A stretch of 40,134 nucleotides of DNA from Candidatus Omnitrophota bacterium (GTDB lineage: Bacteria; Omnitrophota; Gorgyraeia; 2-02-FULL-51-18). Location of the stretch: positions 1 to 40,134 of the forward strand of contig JAHFFN010000013.1 in the NCBI GenBank assembly GCA_023247915.1, read 5' to 3'. Below, one piece after another: positions 1 to 8,828 of this stretch; the first letter of the stretch is position 1, and every line of letters starts with the position of its first letter. A model generated the notes under the pieces. That model saw nothing but the letters and a program-made list of their open reading frames with translations. It ran no database searches and was not told where the DNA came from. The position numbers were made by a program, and so were the translations under genes.

Positions 1-1259
1 TTATCGGTGACGTATTGAATCACTTCGTCGCGGCGCTCGTAGCAAAAATCGATATCGATATCCGGCATCGACACGCGTTCGGGGTTTAAAAAACGTTCAA
101 AAAGAAGATCGTATGGGAGCGGATCAATGTCGGTGATGCCCAGCGCGTAGCTCACCACACTGCCGGCGGCGGATCCACGACCTGGACCCACGGGAATGCC
201 TTTTTGTTTGGCAAAATGCACAAAGTCCCAGACAATCAGAAAATAACTCGTGTAACCGCTCTTTCCGATAACAGCCAGTTCATGCTCCACACGTTTTTTG
301 ATGAGATCCGTCATGGGCTGATAGCGTTTTTCAAGACCTTCGTACGTGAGTTCCCTTAAATACTGATCTTGAGTTTTTCCGGTGGGCGGAATGAATTGAG
401 GCACATAGGTTTTTGTGAAATCCATCTCGAGCTTGCAACGATCGGCGATTTTAACAGTGTTGGAAATCGCTTCCGGGAGATCTTTGAAAAGGGTTTGCAT
501 TTCTTGCGGCGATTTAAAATAAAATTCATCCGAATGAAAACGCGCCGCGCGGCCGGCGTCATCAAGCGTCGTCTGTGTTTGAATACAGATGAGCGCCTCA
601 TGCGCCTTTTGAAATTGACGCTTCAAATAATGCACATCGTTGGCGGCGACAAGCCCCACCCCTACTTTTGCGGCTAGACTCACCACTTCCGGATTGACAC
701 GCTCTTGTTCTTTTAAACCGGTACGGATAATTTCCAGGAAAAAATTATTTTTGCCAAAAATATCGATGTAGCTCAGCGCCGCTTGATGCGCTTTTTCATT
801 TTGACCGAGATTGAGATTGTGCGAAACTTCGGAGCGAAGCCCGCCCGAAAGACAAATCAAGCCGGCTGCATGCTTTTTTAAAACTTCTTTGTCGACGCGG
901 GGTTTGTAGTAAAAACCTTCAAGATAACCGATGCTGACCAGTTCAATGAGATTGCGATAACCGATTTCATTTTCGCAGAGAAGGACTAGCGGGTAAGACG
1001 CGCCTTGAAGGCCGTGGGTCGAACGCTCAAAACGGCTTTCGGGCGCCACATAAACTTCGGCACCAATAATCGGTTTCACCCCCGCCTTCTTGCAGGAATT
1101 ATAAAACTCAACGGCGCCAAACATATTGCCGTTATCCGTCATCGCGACAGCCGGCATCCCCAACTCTTTCGCCGCCGCCGCCAAATCCGGCACCCGGCAA
1201 ACCGAGTCTAAAAGGCTATATTGGGTATGAACATGTAAATGGACAAATGGCTCAGGCAT
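1..1259 (-). CDS. dnaE: DNA polymerase III alpha subunit, N-terminal part (cut by window edge)
   Basis: Replicative polymerase catalytic subunit; 419 codons are visible, running off the left edge. The start is ATG at 1259, giving the usual short lead into the PHP domain (His7, His9, His11 region). The PHP domain covers about residues 5-220, and the polymerase region then begins: [10 protein letters not shown] at 358-367 and PDIDID at 399-404, which carries the catalytic aspartates, so polymerase function looks intact. The PHP domain is unusual. The usual TDH reads TDN (Asn43), the usual SGC reads SGG (Gly140), and the usual xHG before LxEQ reads RTG (Thr180), so the metal site seen in Thermus-type DnaE is probably damaged. 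There is no Shine-Dalgarno; an extended -10 lies 8 nt upstream. It is monocistronic as far as visible and follows higBA. Confidence 0.97.
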   Translation of the reverse strand, partial: MPEPFVHLHVHTQYSLLDSVCRVPDLAAAAKELGMPAVAMTDNGNMFGAVEFYNSCKKAGVKPIIGAEVYVAPESRFERSTHGLQGASYPLVLLCENEIGYRNLIELVSIGYLEGFYYKPRVDKEVLKKHAAGLICLSGGLRSEVSHNLNLGQNEKAHQAALSYIDIFGKNNFFLEIIRTGLKEQERVNPEVVSLAAKVGVGLVAANDVHYLKRQFQKAHEALICIQTQTTLDDAGRAARFHSDEFYFKSPQEMQTLFKDLPEAISNTVKIADRCKLEMDFTKTYVPQFIPPTGKTQDQYLRELTYEGLEKRYQPMTDLIKKRVEHELAVIGKSGYTSYFLIVWDFVHFAKQKGIPVGPGRGSAAGSVVSYALGITDIDPLPYDLLFERFLNPERVSMPDIDIDFCYERRDEVIQYVTD

Positions 1260-1267
1260 GGTTGGCT

Positions 1268-1276
1268 ATTTTAGCA
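1268..1276 (-). promoter_or_regulatory. Putative extended -10 promoter of dnaE
   Basis: On the minus strand the sequence reads TGCTAAAAT, an extended -10 (TGn plus TAAAAT), ending 8 nt before the dnaE ATG. No good -35 is present at 17 nt; the best is TAGACC at a 19-nt spacing. No Shine-Dalgarno lies between this element and the ATG, so the transcript would be leaderless or have a 1-2 nt leader. This is inference from motif position only. Confidence 0.4.
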
Positions 1277-1319
1277 CAAAGTTCTGGGGATAGGTCTAGG
1301 GGTCTTACCCCTTCCTCAA

Positions 1320-1622
1320 TTAAGCTGCCTTGCGGATGTGGACTTCGTGGTCGAGGCGTTTGCCGAGGCGGTCTTCTTCGATCGCTAAATCGTAATGGGT
1401 TTGAAGATTGAGCCAAAATTGCGCGGAGACACTGAAATACCTGCCTAGGCGCAGAGCGGTATCGGCCGATACAGCGCGAACACAATGAACAATCTCATTG
1501 ATGCGGCGAGCGGGCACGTGAATATCTTGCGCCAAACGATACTGGCTAATACTCATAGGCTTCAAAAAATCCTCCATCAAAACTTCGCCCGGATGCACCG
1601 GAGTCATTTTCTTAATCTTCAT
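1320..1622 (-). CDS. higA: HigA-family antitoxin (XRE-type HTH)
   Basis: Antitoxin of a type II toxin-antitoxin pair; 100 residues. The N-terminus carries the HPGEVL motif typical of the HigA/VapI family, followed by an XRE-type helix-turn-helix (about residues 25-75, including SQYRLAQ and the helix before RRINEIV) and the family's SAQFWLNLQ segment near residue 85. HigA proteins bind and neutralise HigB and repress their own promoter. A strong Shine-Dalgarno (AAGGAG, 8 nt spacing) precedes the ATG, in contrast to the toxin gene, which has none. It lies 12 nt after higB. Function is assigned from family motifs and the pair arrangement. Confidence 0.9.
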   Translation of the reverse strand: MKIKKMTPVHPGEVLMEDFLKPMSISQYRLAQDIHVPARRINEIVHCVRAVSADTALRLGRYFSVSAQFWLNLQTHYDLAIEEDRLGKRLDHEVHIRKAA

Positions 1623-1634
1623 TAGCGATGCTCC

Positions 1635-1916
1635 TTAATGATAATCCACAATTTCTACTTGATGCGCATGTCCCTGGCGCCATTTGAAACAAATCCGCCA
1701 TTGATCATTGATGCGAATACTATGCTGGCCAGCCCTCTTACCGGCCAAAGCCTCAAGACGGTTGCCGGGCGGAACCCTTAACGCGCTAAGCTCGCTGGCA
1801 GCATCCAAGATCCACAATTTCCTAAGAGCGACGCGTTGGATTTCAAGCGGAAAACGCCTTGAAAATTCCCGATGATAAATCCGCTCCGTCTCTTTGCAAT
1901 GGAATGATTGGATCAC
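1635..1916 (-). CDS. higB: HigB/RelE-family toxin (mRNA interferase)
   Basis: RelE-superfamily toxin of the HigB type, expected to cleave mRNA on the ribosome; 93 residues from the GTG at 1916. The GTG gives the canonical HigB beginning (M)IQSFHCKETERIY; an ATG six codons upstream lies inside the promoter and is unlikely. Family features are the LDAA-type segment (here ILDAASELSAL), PPGNRLEALAGKRAG, and the C-terminal core SIRINDQWRICFKW with the terminal VEIVDYH. The conserved Arg in NDQWRI is present, so it looks intact. The toxin precedes the antitoxin, as is normal for higBA. It has no Shine-Dalgarno and starts 6 nt after a -10 hexamer. Confidence 0.9.
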   Translation of the reverse strand: MIQSFHCKETERIYHREFSRRFPLEIQRVALRKLWILDAASELSALRVPPGNRLEALAGKRAGQHSIRINDQWRICFKWRQGHAHQVEIVDYH

Positions 1917-1921
1917 GTTGA

Positions 1922-1962
1922 AATAGTAACACATGACGTTACTATTGTCAAGCGTTACTATT
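1922..1962 (-). promoter_or_regulatory. higBA promoter with overlapping palindromic operator
   Basis: The minus strand shows TTGACA (1946-1951), a 17-nt spacer, then TACTAT (1923-1928): an essentially consensus sigma-70 promoter. It is overlaid by a perfect 9-bp inverted repeat, AATAGTAAC at 1922-1930 and GTTACTATT at 1938-1946, with a 7-nt spacer; another copy of CGTTACTATT lies at 1953-1962. Such repeats over the -10 and -35 are what a HigA autorepressor operator should look like. The -10 ends 6 nt before the higB GTG, so transcription would begin at or next to the start codon. Confidence 0.8.
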
Positions 1963-1981
1963 TTGAATATTTAGGTGTGGG

Positions 1982-3517
1982 CTATTCCCACTCAATCGTG
2001 GCGGGAGGTTTGGAGCTAATGTCGTAAACGACGCGGTTGACGCCTTTGACTTCGTTGATGATGCGGTTAGAGATTTTGCCGAGAACGTCTTTGGGGATTT
2101 CGAACCAGTCGGCGGTCATGCCGTCGACGGAGGTGACGGCGCGGAGTGCGGCCACATTTTCATAGGTTCTCTCATCCCCCATCACGCCGACGCTCTTGAT
2201 AGGCAAAAGAACGGCGAAAGCCTGCCAAATTTTGTCATAGAGTCCGGCCTTACGAATCTCTTCAATGAAACGCACATCCGCCTCTCTCAGCACATCACAG
2301 CGCTCTTTCGTGATGTCACCAATAATGCGCACGGCCAGTCCTGGCCCCGGGAACGGATGACGACCGATCAAGGTGTCCGGCAATCCGAGCGAGCGACCCA
2401 AAATCCTGACTTCATCTTTAAAAAGTTCGCGCAAAGGCTCGATCAACTTTAATTTCATCTTCTCTGGCAATCCACCTACATTGTGATGCGACTTAATCAC
2501 AGCCGTCGGCCCGCCAAACGCGGAGCGGCTCTCAATCACATCGGGATACAGTGTCCCCTGCGCCAAAAATGAAACGCCCTTGACCTTTTTAGCCTCACGA
2601 TCAAATGCCCAAATAAATTCATGCCCGATAATTTTACGCTTCTTCTCGGGATCGGTGACACCTTTGAGTTTCTTTAAAAATATTTTCTCGGCATTGACCA
2701 CGCGGAGATTTAATTTCATCCCCTTGAACGCGTCGCGGACTTGCTGTTCTTCATTTTTGCGGAGCAATCCGTTATTCACAAAGATACAAACCAGCTGTTT
2801 GCCTAGCGCCTTTGACAAAAGCGCCGCCGCCACCGACGAATCCACCCCGCCGGAAAGACCCAAAATCACCTTTTTGTCACCAACCTGCCTCTTGATTTTC
2901 TCCGTCTGCTCGTGGATAAAATTTTCCATGGTCCAAGATTTTTTGAATCCGCAAATGGCGAAAAGAAAATTATCAATCACGCGTGTTCCGTATTCGCTGT
3001 GAGCGACTTCCGGGTGAAACTGCACGCCGTAAACCTTGGTCTTGGGATTTTCAAAGCCGGCGATGTGCGTGTTGTCCGTCCAAGCGGTCTTGACATAATC
3101 TTTCGGCATCTTCGCCACAAAATCACCGTGACTCATCCAACAAGTGGATTTTTCAGGCACTCTTTCAAAGAGCGTGCCCGGAGTTTTTCCAATCAAGAGC
3201 TCGGCGCGGCCGTATTCTCTTTCTTTGGCGCGTTTGACTTCCCCACCCAACAAATGTGACAAAGCCTGCATGCCGTAGCAAATACCAAACACCGGCACGC
3301 CTAATTTCAAAAAGTCGGGATTGAGTTTGGGGGAATTTTTCGCGTAAACGCTGGCCGGACCGCCAGAAAGAATGATGCCCTTCACATTTTTAGCGCGGAT
3401 CTCGGCGGCGGAGATGGTTGGCGGAACAATCTCGCAATACACTTTGGACTCGCGCACGCGACGCGCGATGAGCTGATTGTACTGAGACCCAAAATCAATA
3501 ATTAATAAAGTTTCCAT
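1982..3517 (-). CDS. guaA: GMP synthase (glutamine-hydrolysing)
   Basis: Converts XMP, ATP and glutamine to GMP in the cytosol; 511 residues, the normal length. The N-terminal class I glutamine amidotransferase has the nucleophile Cys80 in GICYGMQ and the His168/Glu170 pair in QFHPE. The ATP pyrophosphatase domain follows with the P-loop-like SGGVDSS at 222-228, and the C-terminal dimerisation domain ends in PPATIEWE, the family's standard terminus. The start is ATG. A TAAAAT lies 11 nt upstream and only a weak AGG could act as Shine-Dalgarno. The gene stands apart from its neighbours: 104 nt with a dispersed repeat separate it from rnhB, and higBA follows in its own unit. Confidence 0.98.
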   Translation of the reverse strand: METLLIIDFGSQYNQLIARRVRESKVYCEIVPPTISAAEIRAKNVKGIILSGGPASVYAKNSPKLNPDFLKLGVPVFGICYGMQALSHLLGGEVKRAKEREYGRAELLIGKTPGTLFERVPEKSTCWMSHGDFVAKMPKDYVKTAWTDNTHIAGFENPKTKVYGVQFHPEVAHSEYGTRVIDNFLFAICGFKKSWTMENFIHEQTEKIKRQVGDKKVILGLSGGVDSSVAAALLSKALGKQLVCIFVNNGLLRKNEEQQVRDAFKGMKLNLRVVNAEKIFLKKLKGVTDPEKKRKIIGHEFIWAFDREAKKVKGVSFLAQGTLYPDVIESRSAFGGPTAVIKSHHNVGGLPEKMKLKLIEPLRELFKDEVRILGRSLGLPDTLIGRHPFPGPGLAVRIIGDITKERCDVLREADVRFIEEIRKAGLYDKIWQAFAVLLPIKSVGVMGDERTYENVAALRAVTSVDGMTADWFEIPKDVLGKISNRIINEVKGVNRVVYDISSKPPATIEWE

Positions 3518-3560
3518 AAATAAAACCTATTTTAGTGAAGGGTTATTTGAATTTAATGAC

Positions 3561-3633
3561 AAATGACAAAATTCAAATGACAAATAAAATTTAAATTCCT
3601 TCATTTGTCATTTGTGCTTTGTTATTTGACATT
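3561..3633 (-). repeat. AT-rich dispersed repeat, copy 1
   Basis: A roughly 73-bp AT-rich element aligns with the copy at 12415-12497. On the minus strand both begin AATG(a/t)CAAATA, share CAAAGCACAAATGACAAAT, and end with TTGTCATTTGAATTTTGT; the middle differs in length. The element is internally repetitive, with direct and inverted copies of AAATGACAAAT. It begins inside the rnhB coding end and supplies its last codons (Asn-Val-Lys) and the TAA stop. It encodes no protein. Confidence 0.75.
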
Positions 3634-4272
3634 CATCAACGTCCGTATTGGTTCAAAAGTTTTCCGGTGAATCTTGCACGGTCCTTTTTCGCGAATCGCC
3701 GCGATATGACTCTTGGTGCCGTACCCTTTATGCGCCCCAAATCCATATCCGGGGTATTCCAAATCATACGCTTGCATCATCCGATCCCGCGTTACTTTAG
3801 CGATAATCGATGCGCAAGCAATCGAGAAAGATTTGGCGTCGCCGTCAATCACCGGAAAGCGCGTACAAAAAACTTCGGGCACATGCGGCCCATCCACAAG
3901 CAAACAACCGGGCAATATTCCCAGCTTCATCACCGCTTCACGCATCGCTTGTAGCGTGGCCTTCAAAATATTAACCTCATCGATGCGCTCGTGATCCACC
4001 ACCGCCAGCGCGACCTCGCACTTGGCGTGAATCTCCTCAAAAGCCCGCTCCCGCTGTAAAGCGCTCAGCTTTTTGGAATCGTCGATCCGGGATACAAATG
4101 AAAAATCCCTGACGATCACAGCTGAGGCCACCACCGGTCCCGCTAAGGGACCTCGACCGGCCTCATCCACGCCCGCCAGGGACAGAAAGCCCTGATCTAA
4201 GAACGATCGGTCATGCTGCAGGAGACTTAGCGTCTTCCCGCTTTCCTTCTTCGATTCTTCCCTTTTTACCAA
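3622..4272 (-). CDS. rnhB: Ribonuclease HII
   Basis: Cleaves the RNA strand of RNA-DNA hybrids and excises misincorporated ribonucleotides; about 216 residues. Catalytic acids are visible in AGVDEAGRG (Asp36, Glu37), in LLVDGPH, and in the later TRDRMM segment, with the [11 protein letters not shown] helix between. The start is uncertain. No ATG or GTG fits just before the conserved core. A TTG at 4272 has AGGA six nt upstream and overlaps rplS by 62 bp. A CTG at 4221 would give the usual short N-terminus but needs a rare start. It is the last gene of the prfA-to-rnhB block, translationally coupled to rplS, and its final three codons lie in a dispersed repeat. Confidence 0.93.
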   Translation of the reverse strand: MVKREESKKESGKTLSLLQHDRSFLDQGFLSLAGVDEAGRGPLAGPVVASAVIVRDFSFVSRIDDSKKLSALQRERAFEEIHAKCEVALAVVDHERIDEVNILKATLQAMREAVMKLGILPGCLLVDGPHVPEVFCTRFPVIDGDAKSFSIACASIIAKVTRDRMMQAYDLEYPGYGFGAHKGYGTKSHIAAIREKGPCKIHRKTFEPIRTLMNVK

Positions 4273-4585
4273 GTTGATTCCTAAGGTAGTAAAGTTTAGA
4301 ACGTCTGACCTTGCCGGTACGAACCAGCTCAATCTTTTGAACCGTGGGGGAATGCGTGGGGAAATTTCTTTCGACGCCTTCTCCGAAAGAAATACGGCGT
4401 ACCGTGAAATTTTCACGAATACCGCTTCCCTGCTTCTTGATCACAACGCCCTCAAACATCTGAGAGCGGATCTTGTCGCCTTCTTCCACGACGCGAACCG
4501 CGATGCGGATCGTATCCCCGATATTAAACGCGGGAACGTTTTTTTTCATTTGCTCGGCTTCAATCGCCTTAATCATCGGATGCAT
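4211..4585 (-). CDS. rplS: 50S ribosomal protein L19
   Basis: Large-subunit ribosomal protein located at the 30S-50S interface; 124 residues. Family features are the PAFNIGDT segment near residue 20, the [20 protein letters not shown] core, [19 protein letters not shown], and the [16 protein letters not shown] terminus, followed by an ordinary short charged tail. An AGGAG lies about 10 nt before the ATG. The neighbours trmD and rpsP (upstream) and rnhB (downstream) give the conserved rpsP-trmD-rplS order; rimM, usually between rpsP and trmD, is missing here. Confidence 0.98.
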   Translation of the reverse strand: MHPMIKAIEAEQMKKNVPAFNIGDTIRIAVRVVEEGDKIRSQMFEGVVIKKQGSGIRENFTVRRISFGEGVERNFPTHSPTVQKIELVRTGKVRRSKLYYLRNQLGKKGRIEEGKREDAKSPAA

Positions 4586-4617
4586 TGCTTTTTGACTCCT
4601 ATTAAAATTTTAGGGTG

Positions 4618-5325
4618 TTATCTTTTTTTCAAAAGATCCGGACGCCACTTTGCCGTCCTTTTACGCGCTTGTTCCAGCCTCCACGCTTCGATTGCCGAAT
4701 GATTTCCTGACAAAAGAACCGGGGGAACTTTCAAACCCCGGTAGTCTGAAGGTCTTGTATATTGCGGGTATTCTAACAGATTGCGGCTAAAAGATTCAAA
4801 TTCCTTCGACGCCTCACAACCCAGCACCCCTTTCAGGAGCCGGACGGTCGCATCGATCACCGCCATCACCGGCACTTCGCCGCCGGTCAGCACATAATCC
4901 CCGATTGAGATTTCATCGGTCACAAGCGCATCCACCACCCGCTGGTCGATGCCTTCGTAATGCCCGCAAATGAATACCAGGTGTTTGCAGGCCGAAAATT
5001 CTTTGGCTTTTTTCTGGGTGAATCGCTCGCCTTGCGGCGTCAGGTAAATCACCCGTGTCTTTCCTGTTGCCTTCCCTGCCGCCGGCCGCTTGCGCCGTCC
5101 GAACAGAGCGTCCATCGCCTCAAAAACCGGCTCCGGCTTCATCAACATCCCTGGACCGCCACCAAACGGCTTGTCGTCGCAGGTTTTATGGCGGTCATGC
5201 GTAAAAAACCTTAAATCATGCACCGCAAATGTGACGGCCTTTTTCTCGGCCGCCCGCTTCATCATCGAATGTCCCAGGAACGAATCAAACATTCCCGGGA
5301 AAAGCGTGAGAATGTCTACTTTCAA
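4618..5325 (-). CDS. trmD: tRNA (guanine-N1-)-methyltransferase, m1G37
   Basis: Methylates G37 of tRNAs using S-adenosylmethionine, preventing +1 frameshifting; 235 residues, a normal length. The trefoil-knot SPOUT motifs are present: DDKPFGGGPGM near residue 55, YLTPQGERF, ICGHYEGIDQRV, and the SAM-binding IGDYVLTGGEVP. I chose the TTG at 5325 because it gives the standard N-terminus (M)KVDILTLFPGMF and overlaps the rpsP stop as TTGA. Reading further upstream in this frame only shadows rpsP. It is coupled to rpsP and 32 nt ahead of rplS. Confidence 0.97.
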   Translation of the reverse strand: MKVDILTLFPGMFDSFLGHSMMKRAAEKKAVTFAVHDLRFFTHDRHKTCDDKPFGGGPGMLMKPEPVFEAMDALFGRRKRPAAGKATGKTRVIYLTPQGERFTQKKAKEFSACKHLVFICGHYEGIDQRVVDALVTDEISIGDYVLTGGEVPVMAVIDATVRLLKGVLGCEASKEFESFSRNLLEYPQYTRPSDYRGLKVPPVLLSGNHSAIEAWRLEQARKRTAKWRPDLLKKR

Positions 5326-5573
5326 GAACCGAATTTGATCCCGGCTTTTTTCAAAATCGAACGAACGGTATCCGACGGCTTGGCGCCTTCTTTGAGCCAA
5401 TGCTGAACGCGCTCGATCTTCACTTTCATGATCGCGGGAGATTTTGAAGGATCCCAATAACCGACCTCTTCAATAAAACGTCCGTTGCGAGGAAACTTTG
5501 AATCCGTCACGACCAAGCGATGCTTGATCTTCTTCTTGGTTCCCATGGTTTTTAAACGAATGACTACTGCCAT
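5322..5573 (-). CDS. rpsP: 30S ribosomal protein S16
   Basis: Small-subunit ribosomal protein; 83 residues, normal length. The start VVIRLKTMG followed by KKKIKHRLVVTDSKFPRNGR and the IEEVGYWDPSKSP segment is diagnostic for S16. A clear AAGGAG-type Shine-Dalgarno precedes the ATG by about 8 nt. The gene sits 20 nt after murA and overlaps trmD by 4 nt. In many bacteria ffh and a KH-domain gene lie next to rpsP; neither is here. Confidence 0.98.
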   Translation of the reverse strand: MAVVIRLKTMGTKKKIKHRLVVTDSKFPRNGRFIEEVGYWDPSKSPAIMKVKIERVQHWLKEGAKPSDTVRSILKKAGIKFGS

Positions 5574-5593
5574 TGACCTTCTCCTTTGTTGAA

Positions 5594-6862
5594 TTAACGA
5601 ATATCTTTCTCGCGGCGAATCTTCGCGCCAAGCTTCTGCAGCTTCGCGACCAGATTTTCATAACCCCGGTCTAAGTGATACACACGCGATACTTCGGTGT
5701 TGCCTTCTGCGACCAGACCCGCCAACACCAAGGCTGCTGACGCTCTCAAGTCCGACGCCATCACCGGCGCGCCGCTTAATCTTTTTTGCCCGCTCACAAT
5801 CGCGCTGGGACCTTCCAAAATAATATTGGCGCCCATACGGCTGAGCTCGCTCACATGCATAAAACGCTCAGGATAAATTTTTTCCGTGATCACGCTGATC
5901 CCCGGCACGATGCACATGAGCGCCATCATCTGCGCCTGCAAATCCGTCGGAAATCCCGGATACGGCAATGTCGTCACCGATACCGGTTTCAACACTTTTT
6001 CACGGCGCACGCGCACATTCCCGTTTTTCTCGGTAATCATGACGCCGGTTTCTTTCAACTTGTCGAGCACCGCGCCGAACATCGTGAGATTCATATTCTT
6101 AATCGTCACGTCGCCGCGGGTCATCGCCGAAGCGATGATGTAGGTGCCGGCTTCAATGCGGTCGGGAATCAGCGAATACGTCGCGCCGCTTAATTTCCGC
6201 ACGCCTTCAATCTCAATCGAAGGAGAACCGAGCCCCTCGATCTTGGCGCCCATTTTCTTTAAAAAATTTCCGAGATCCACGATCTCAGGTTCGCAAGCGG
6301 CATTGTCGATCACCGTCTTGCCCTGCGCCAAGGTGGCCGTCATCATCACATTGGCCGTGCCGAGAACGCTCGATCCGAACGCGCCACCCAAATAAATCCG
6401 CGCGCCCTTTAATTTTTTTACACGGGCATTCACATAACCATGCTCGAGCGTCACTTCCGCTCCGAGTGCCCGAACTCCCTTCAAATGCAAATCAATCGGA
6501 CGAGGCCCGATCACGCAACCGCCCGGAAACGAAACCTGCGCTTTTCCAAAACGCGCCAAGAGCGGCCCCAAAAAACAAATCGATCCGCGCATCGTGCTGA
6601 CCAGCTTGTATGGAAGCACCGGATTGCGCACGCCGCTCGGATCCACTTCCACCGTGTTGCCGCTGTGATTGACTTTGGCGCCGAGCGACTTCAAAATCTT
6701 GACCATCGTAAAAACGTCCGCCACTTGCGGCACATTTTTAATCACCGACGGTTCTTTGCTTAAAAAGGTCGCGGCTAAAATCGGGAGCGACGCGTTTTTG
6801 GCGCCGCTAATATCGATGACGCCTTCGAGACGATTCCCGCCTTCTACGACCAGTTTATCCAT
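5594..6862 (-). CDS. murA: UDP-N-acetylglucosamine 1-carboxyvinyltransferase
   Basis: First committed step of peptidoglycan synthesis: transfers enolpyruvate from PEP to UDP-GlcNAc. It has 422 residues, full length. The N-terminal GAKNA segment holds Lys22, and the catalytic cysteine is Cys116 in FPGGCVIGPRP, the residue that fosfomycin alkylates, so no natural Cys-to-Asp resistance change is seen. The later FPTDLQAQMMALM motif and the RASAALVLAGL segment are also typical. It starts 6 nt after the prmC stop without an evident Shine-Dalgarno, so coupling to prmC is likely. It is away from the main mur cluster at the other end of the window. Confidence 0.98.
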   Translation of the reverse strand: MDKLVVEGGNRLEGVIDISGAKNASLPILAATFLSKEPSVIKNVPQVADVFTMVKILKSLGAKVNHSGNTVEVDPSGVRNPVLPYKLVSTMRGSICFLGPLLARFGKAQVSFPGGCVIGPRPIDLHLKGVRALGAEVTLEHGYVNARVKKLKGARIYLGGAFGSSVLGTANVMMTATLAQGKTVIDNAACEPEIVDLGNFLKKMGAKIEGLGSPSIEIEGVRKLSGATYSLIPDRIEAGTYIIASAMTRGDVTIKNMNLTMFGAVLDKLKETGVMITEKNGNVRVRREKVLKPVSVTTLPYPGFPTDLQAQMMALMCIVPGISVITEKIYPERFMHVSELSRMGANIILEGPSAIVSGQKRLSGAPVMASDLRASAALVLAGLVAEGNTEVSRVYHLDRGYENLVAKLQKLGAKIRREKDIR

Positions 6863-6868
6863 GCTTTT

Positions 6869-7756
6869 TTATTTTTTCCGCGCTTTCAACACTCGTTTAA
6901 TTCCCGCGAGATCTTTAATGAAAATGATCTGGTGGTACGCGTCAATCTTGTTCAATTTTTTTTCTAAATCGCGATGCTGGCCTTTGCCGATCTCGATCAA
7001 AAGCCACGCGCCTTTTTTTAAATAAGCCGGCGCTTCTTCCAAAATCTTAAAAATAATGTCGAGGCCTTTTTTCCCGCCATCGAGCGCTAAAACCGGCTCC
7101 TTGCGAACTTCTCGGGGCAACGCTTTCATTTCATCGGAGGCGATATAAGGGGGATTGGAAATCAGAACATCCCAACACTCTTTTTTCGTCCTGCCAAAAA
7201 CAGAGAATAAATTGCTGTATCTAAAGCGGATATTGCGACTTACGCCGTAACGCTTGGCGTTTTTTGAGGCGACTTTAAGCGCCTTTGGCGAAATATCAAG
7301 AGCCGTCATTCTACAGTCTGGCCTGGCGATTGTCAAACTAACCGCTAGGCACCCTGTCCCCGCCCCAATCTCCAACACTTGGGGCTTTTTAGGGCACAAA
7401 GGACTGTCCATGAGTTCTAGCGCCTGCTCCAGCAAGATCTCGGTTTCAGGCCTGGGAATCAAGGTGTCGGGCGTGACACAAAAATCACGGCCAAAAAAGT
7501 CCGCCTCGCCGATCACATAGGCTAATGGGATCCGTTGGAGGCGTTTTTGGAGCGCCTGCTCAATCAAACGCCGATGGCGCGGACGGATGGGCTGATCCCC
7601 CGTTAATAATTCGATGCGGCTTTGCCCGGTAAAGTGACGGATCAAAAGCTCCGCTTCCACGCGGGCGGAAGGTATCCTTGCCGCCGATAATTTCTTTTCG
7701 GTATTTTTTAAAAAAAGAAGTTTTGCTTGAACCGCATTAAGAATTGGCAAGCTCAT
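6869..7756 (-). CDS. prmC: Peptide chain release factor N5-glutamine methyltransferase
   Basis: SAM-dependent enzyme that methylates the GGQ glutamine of release factors; about 295 residues. The N-terminal helical substrate-binding domain is followed by the Rossmann methyltransferase fold with [11 protein letters not shown] (near 128-138) and the substrate-amide-binding NPPY motif at 201-204. The start is placed at the ATG at 7756, inside the prfA end (20-bp overlap); an in-frame ATG ten codons earlier is possible. The prfA-prmC pairing places the enzyme beside its substrate, a widely conserved arrangement. Confidence 0.96.
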   Translation of the reverse strand: MSLPILNAVQAKLLFLKNTEKKLSAARIPSARVEAELLIRHFTGQSRIELLTGDQPIRPRHRRLIEQALQKRLQRIPLAYVIGEADFFGRDFCVTPDTLIPRPETEILLEQALELMDSPLCPKKPQVLEIGAGTGCLAVSLTIARPDCRMTALDISPKALKVASKNAKRYGVSRNIRFRYSNLFSVFGRTKKECWDVLISNPPYIASDEMKALPREVRKEPVLALDGGKKGLDIIFKILEEAPAYLKKGAWLLIEIGKGQHRDLEKKLNKIDAYHQIIFIKDLAGIKRVLKARKK

Positions 7757-8798
7757 CTTCAAAGAGGGCTTCGACAAATTCGCCAATCTTGCCTTCCATC
7801 ACGGCTTCCAAATTATAAATGGTGAGTCCGATGCGATGATCCGTCACGCGACCATCGGGATAATTATACGTCCTAATCTTTTCGCTGCGATCGCCGGAAC
7901 CGACCTGTTCTTTGCGCTGTTTAGCGATTTCAGCGTTGCGCTCGTTGACAATTTTTTCATAAAGACGGGCGCGGAGAATCTTCAGACCCTTTTGTTTATT
8001 CTTAAGCTGGGATTTTTCATCCTGACAGCTCACGACAAGTCCTGAAGGAATATGCGTGATGCGCACCGCGGAATCCGTCGTGTTCACACTCTGCCCGCCG
8101 GGACCGCCGGAGCGAAACACGTCGATACGTAAATCTTCGGTTTTAATTTCCACATCGACTTCTTCGGCTTCCGGTAAAATCGCGACCGTCACCGCTGACG
8201 TGTGGATACGGCCTTGCGCTTCCGTGGCCGGAACACGCTGAACCCGATGCGTTCCCATTTCATATTTAAATTTTCCGTACGCGCCTTGCCCGCTGATGCC
8301 CGCGATGATTTCCTTAAAACCGCCGGCATCGTTCATCGAGCTTGAAAGAACTTCCAACTTAAAACCCTGCGAAGCGGCGAACTTGGTATACATTTTAAAA
8401 AGATCCCCCGCAAAAAGCCCGGCCTCTAGTCCACCCGTGCCGGGACGGATTTCCATGATCGCGTTCTTCGACATCATAGGATCTTCCTGGATTAAAATCC
8501 CCTCGATTTCATGAACGGTGCTTTTCTGACGGGATTCCAAGGACTCGGCCTCTTCCTTGGCCATGGCGGTCAAATCGGAACTTTGCGTTTTGTCTTCCAA
8601 AATTTTTTTAACTTCCAGCTTTTCGGAATCGATTTTCAGGTATTCCTGATAAAGCGCGTTCATCCGCTCCAGATTCCTAAATTCTCGGCCGAGCTCTTTG
8701 ACCTTGTTCTGGTCTTGAGACACCTCCGGATCCTGAAGAAGCTTCTCCACTTCTTTGAAACGCTGAACTTTTTCTTCCACCTTCTTTAAAAAACGCAT
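7737..8798 (-). CDS. prfA: Peptide chain release factor 1
   Basis: Recognises UAA/UAG stop codons and triggers peptidyl-tRNA hydrolysis; 353 residues. The anticodon-like tripeptide is PAT (190-192, in [10 protein letters not shown]), which marks RF1 rather than RF2 (SPF), and the catalytic GGQ lies at 234-236. The ATG at 8798 was chosen because an AGGAG lies 5 nt upstream and the protein then starts in the usual helical domain. Upstream lies a strong terminator following rpmE, so prfA probably has its own promoter, though I see no convincing -10/-35. Confidence 0.97.
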   Translation of the reverse strand: MRFLKKVEEKVQRFKEVEKLLQDPEVSQDQNKVKELGREFRNLERMNALYQEYLKIDSEKLEVKKILEDKTQSSDLTAMAKEEAESLESRQKSTVHEIEGILIQEDPMMSKNAIMEIRPGTGGLEAGLFAGDLFKMYTKFAASQGFKLEVLSSSMNDAGGFKEIIAGISGQGAYGKFKYEMGTHRVQRVPATEAQGRIHTSAVTVAILPEAEEVDVEIKTEDLRIDVFRSGGPGGQSVNTTDSAVRITHIPSGLVVSCQDEKSQLKNKQKGLKILRARLYEKIVNERNAEIAKQRKEQVGSGDRSEKIRTYNYPDGRVTDHRIGLTIYNLEAVMEGKIGEFVEALFEDELANS

Positions 8799-8828
8799 GG
8801 CTCTCCTCGTCTGGTAAAAACAACGACT

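Noticed and set aside
1298..1312. Small hairpin AGGGGT-CTT-ACCCCT after higA, considered as terminator
   Set aside because: Only six pairs with a 3-nt loop and no T-tract follows on the minus strand.
2580..3259. Plus-strand frames opposite guaA and other genes
   Set aside because: Antisense shadows of well-supported minus-strand genes with no recognisable domains.
3518..3560. A full sigma-70 promoter for guaA
   Set aside because: A TAAAAT is present at 3529-3534 but no acceptable -35 at 16-18 nt, so only the -10 is mentioned in passing.
4273..4416. Longer rnhB N-terminus from the ATG at 4416
   Set aside because: It would only translate the rplS gene in another frame and lacks family similarity.
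5326..5457. Longer trmD N-terminus reading through rpsP
   Set aside because: The extra residues are a frame shadow of rpsP; the TTG at 5325 gives the conserved start.
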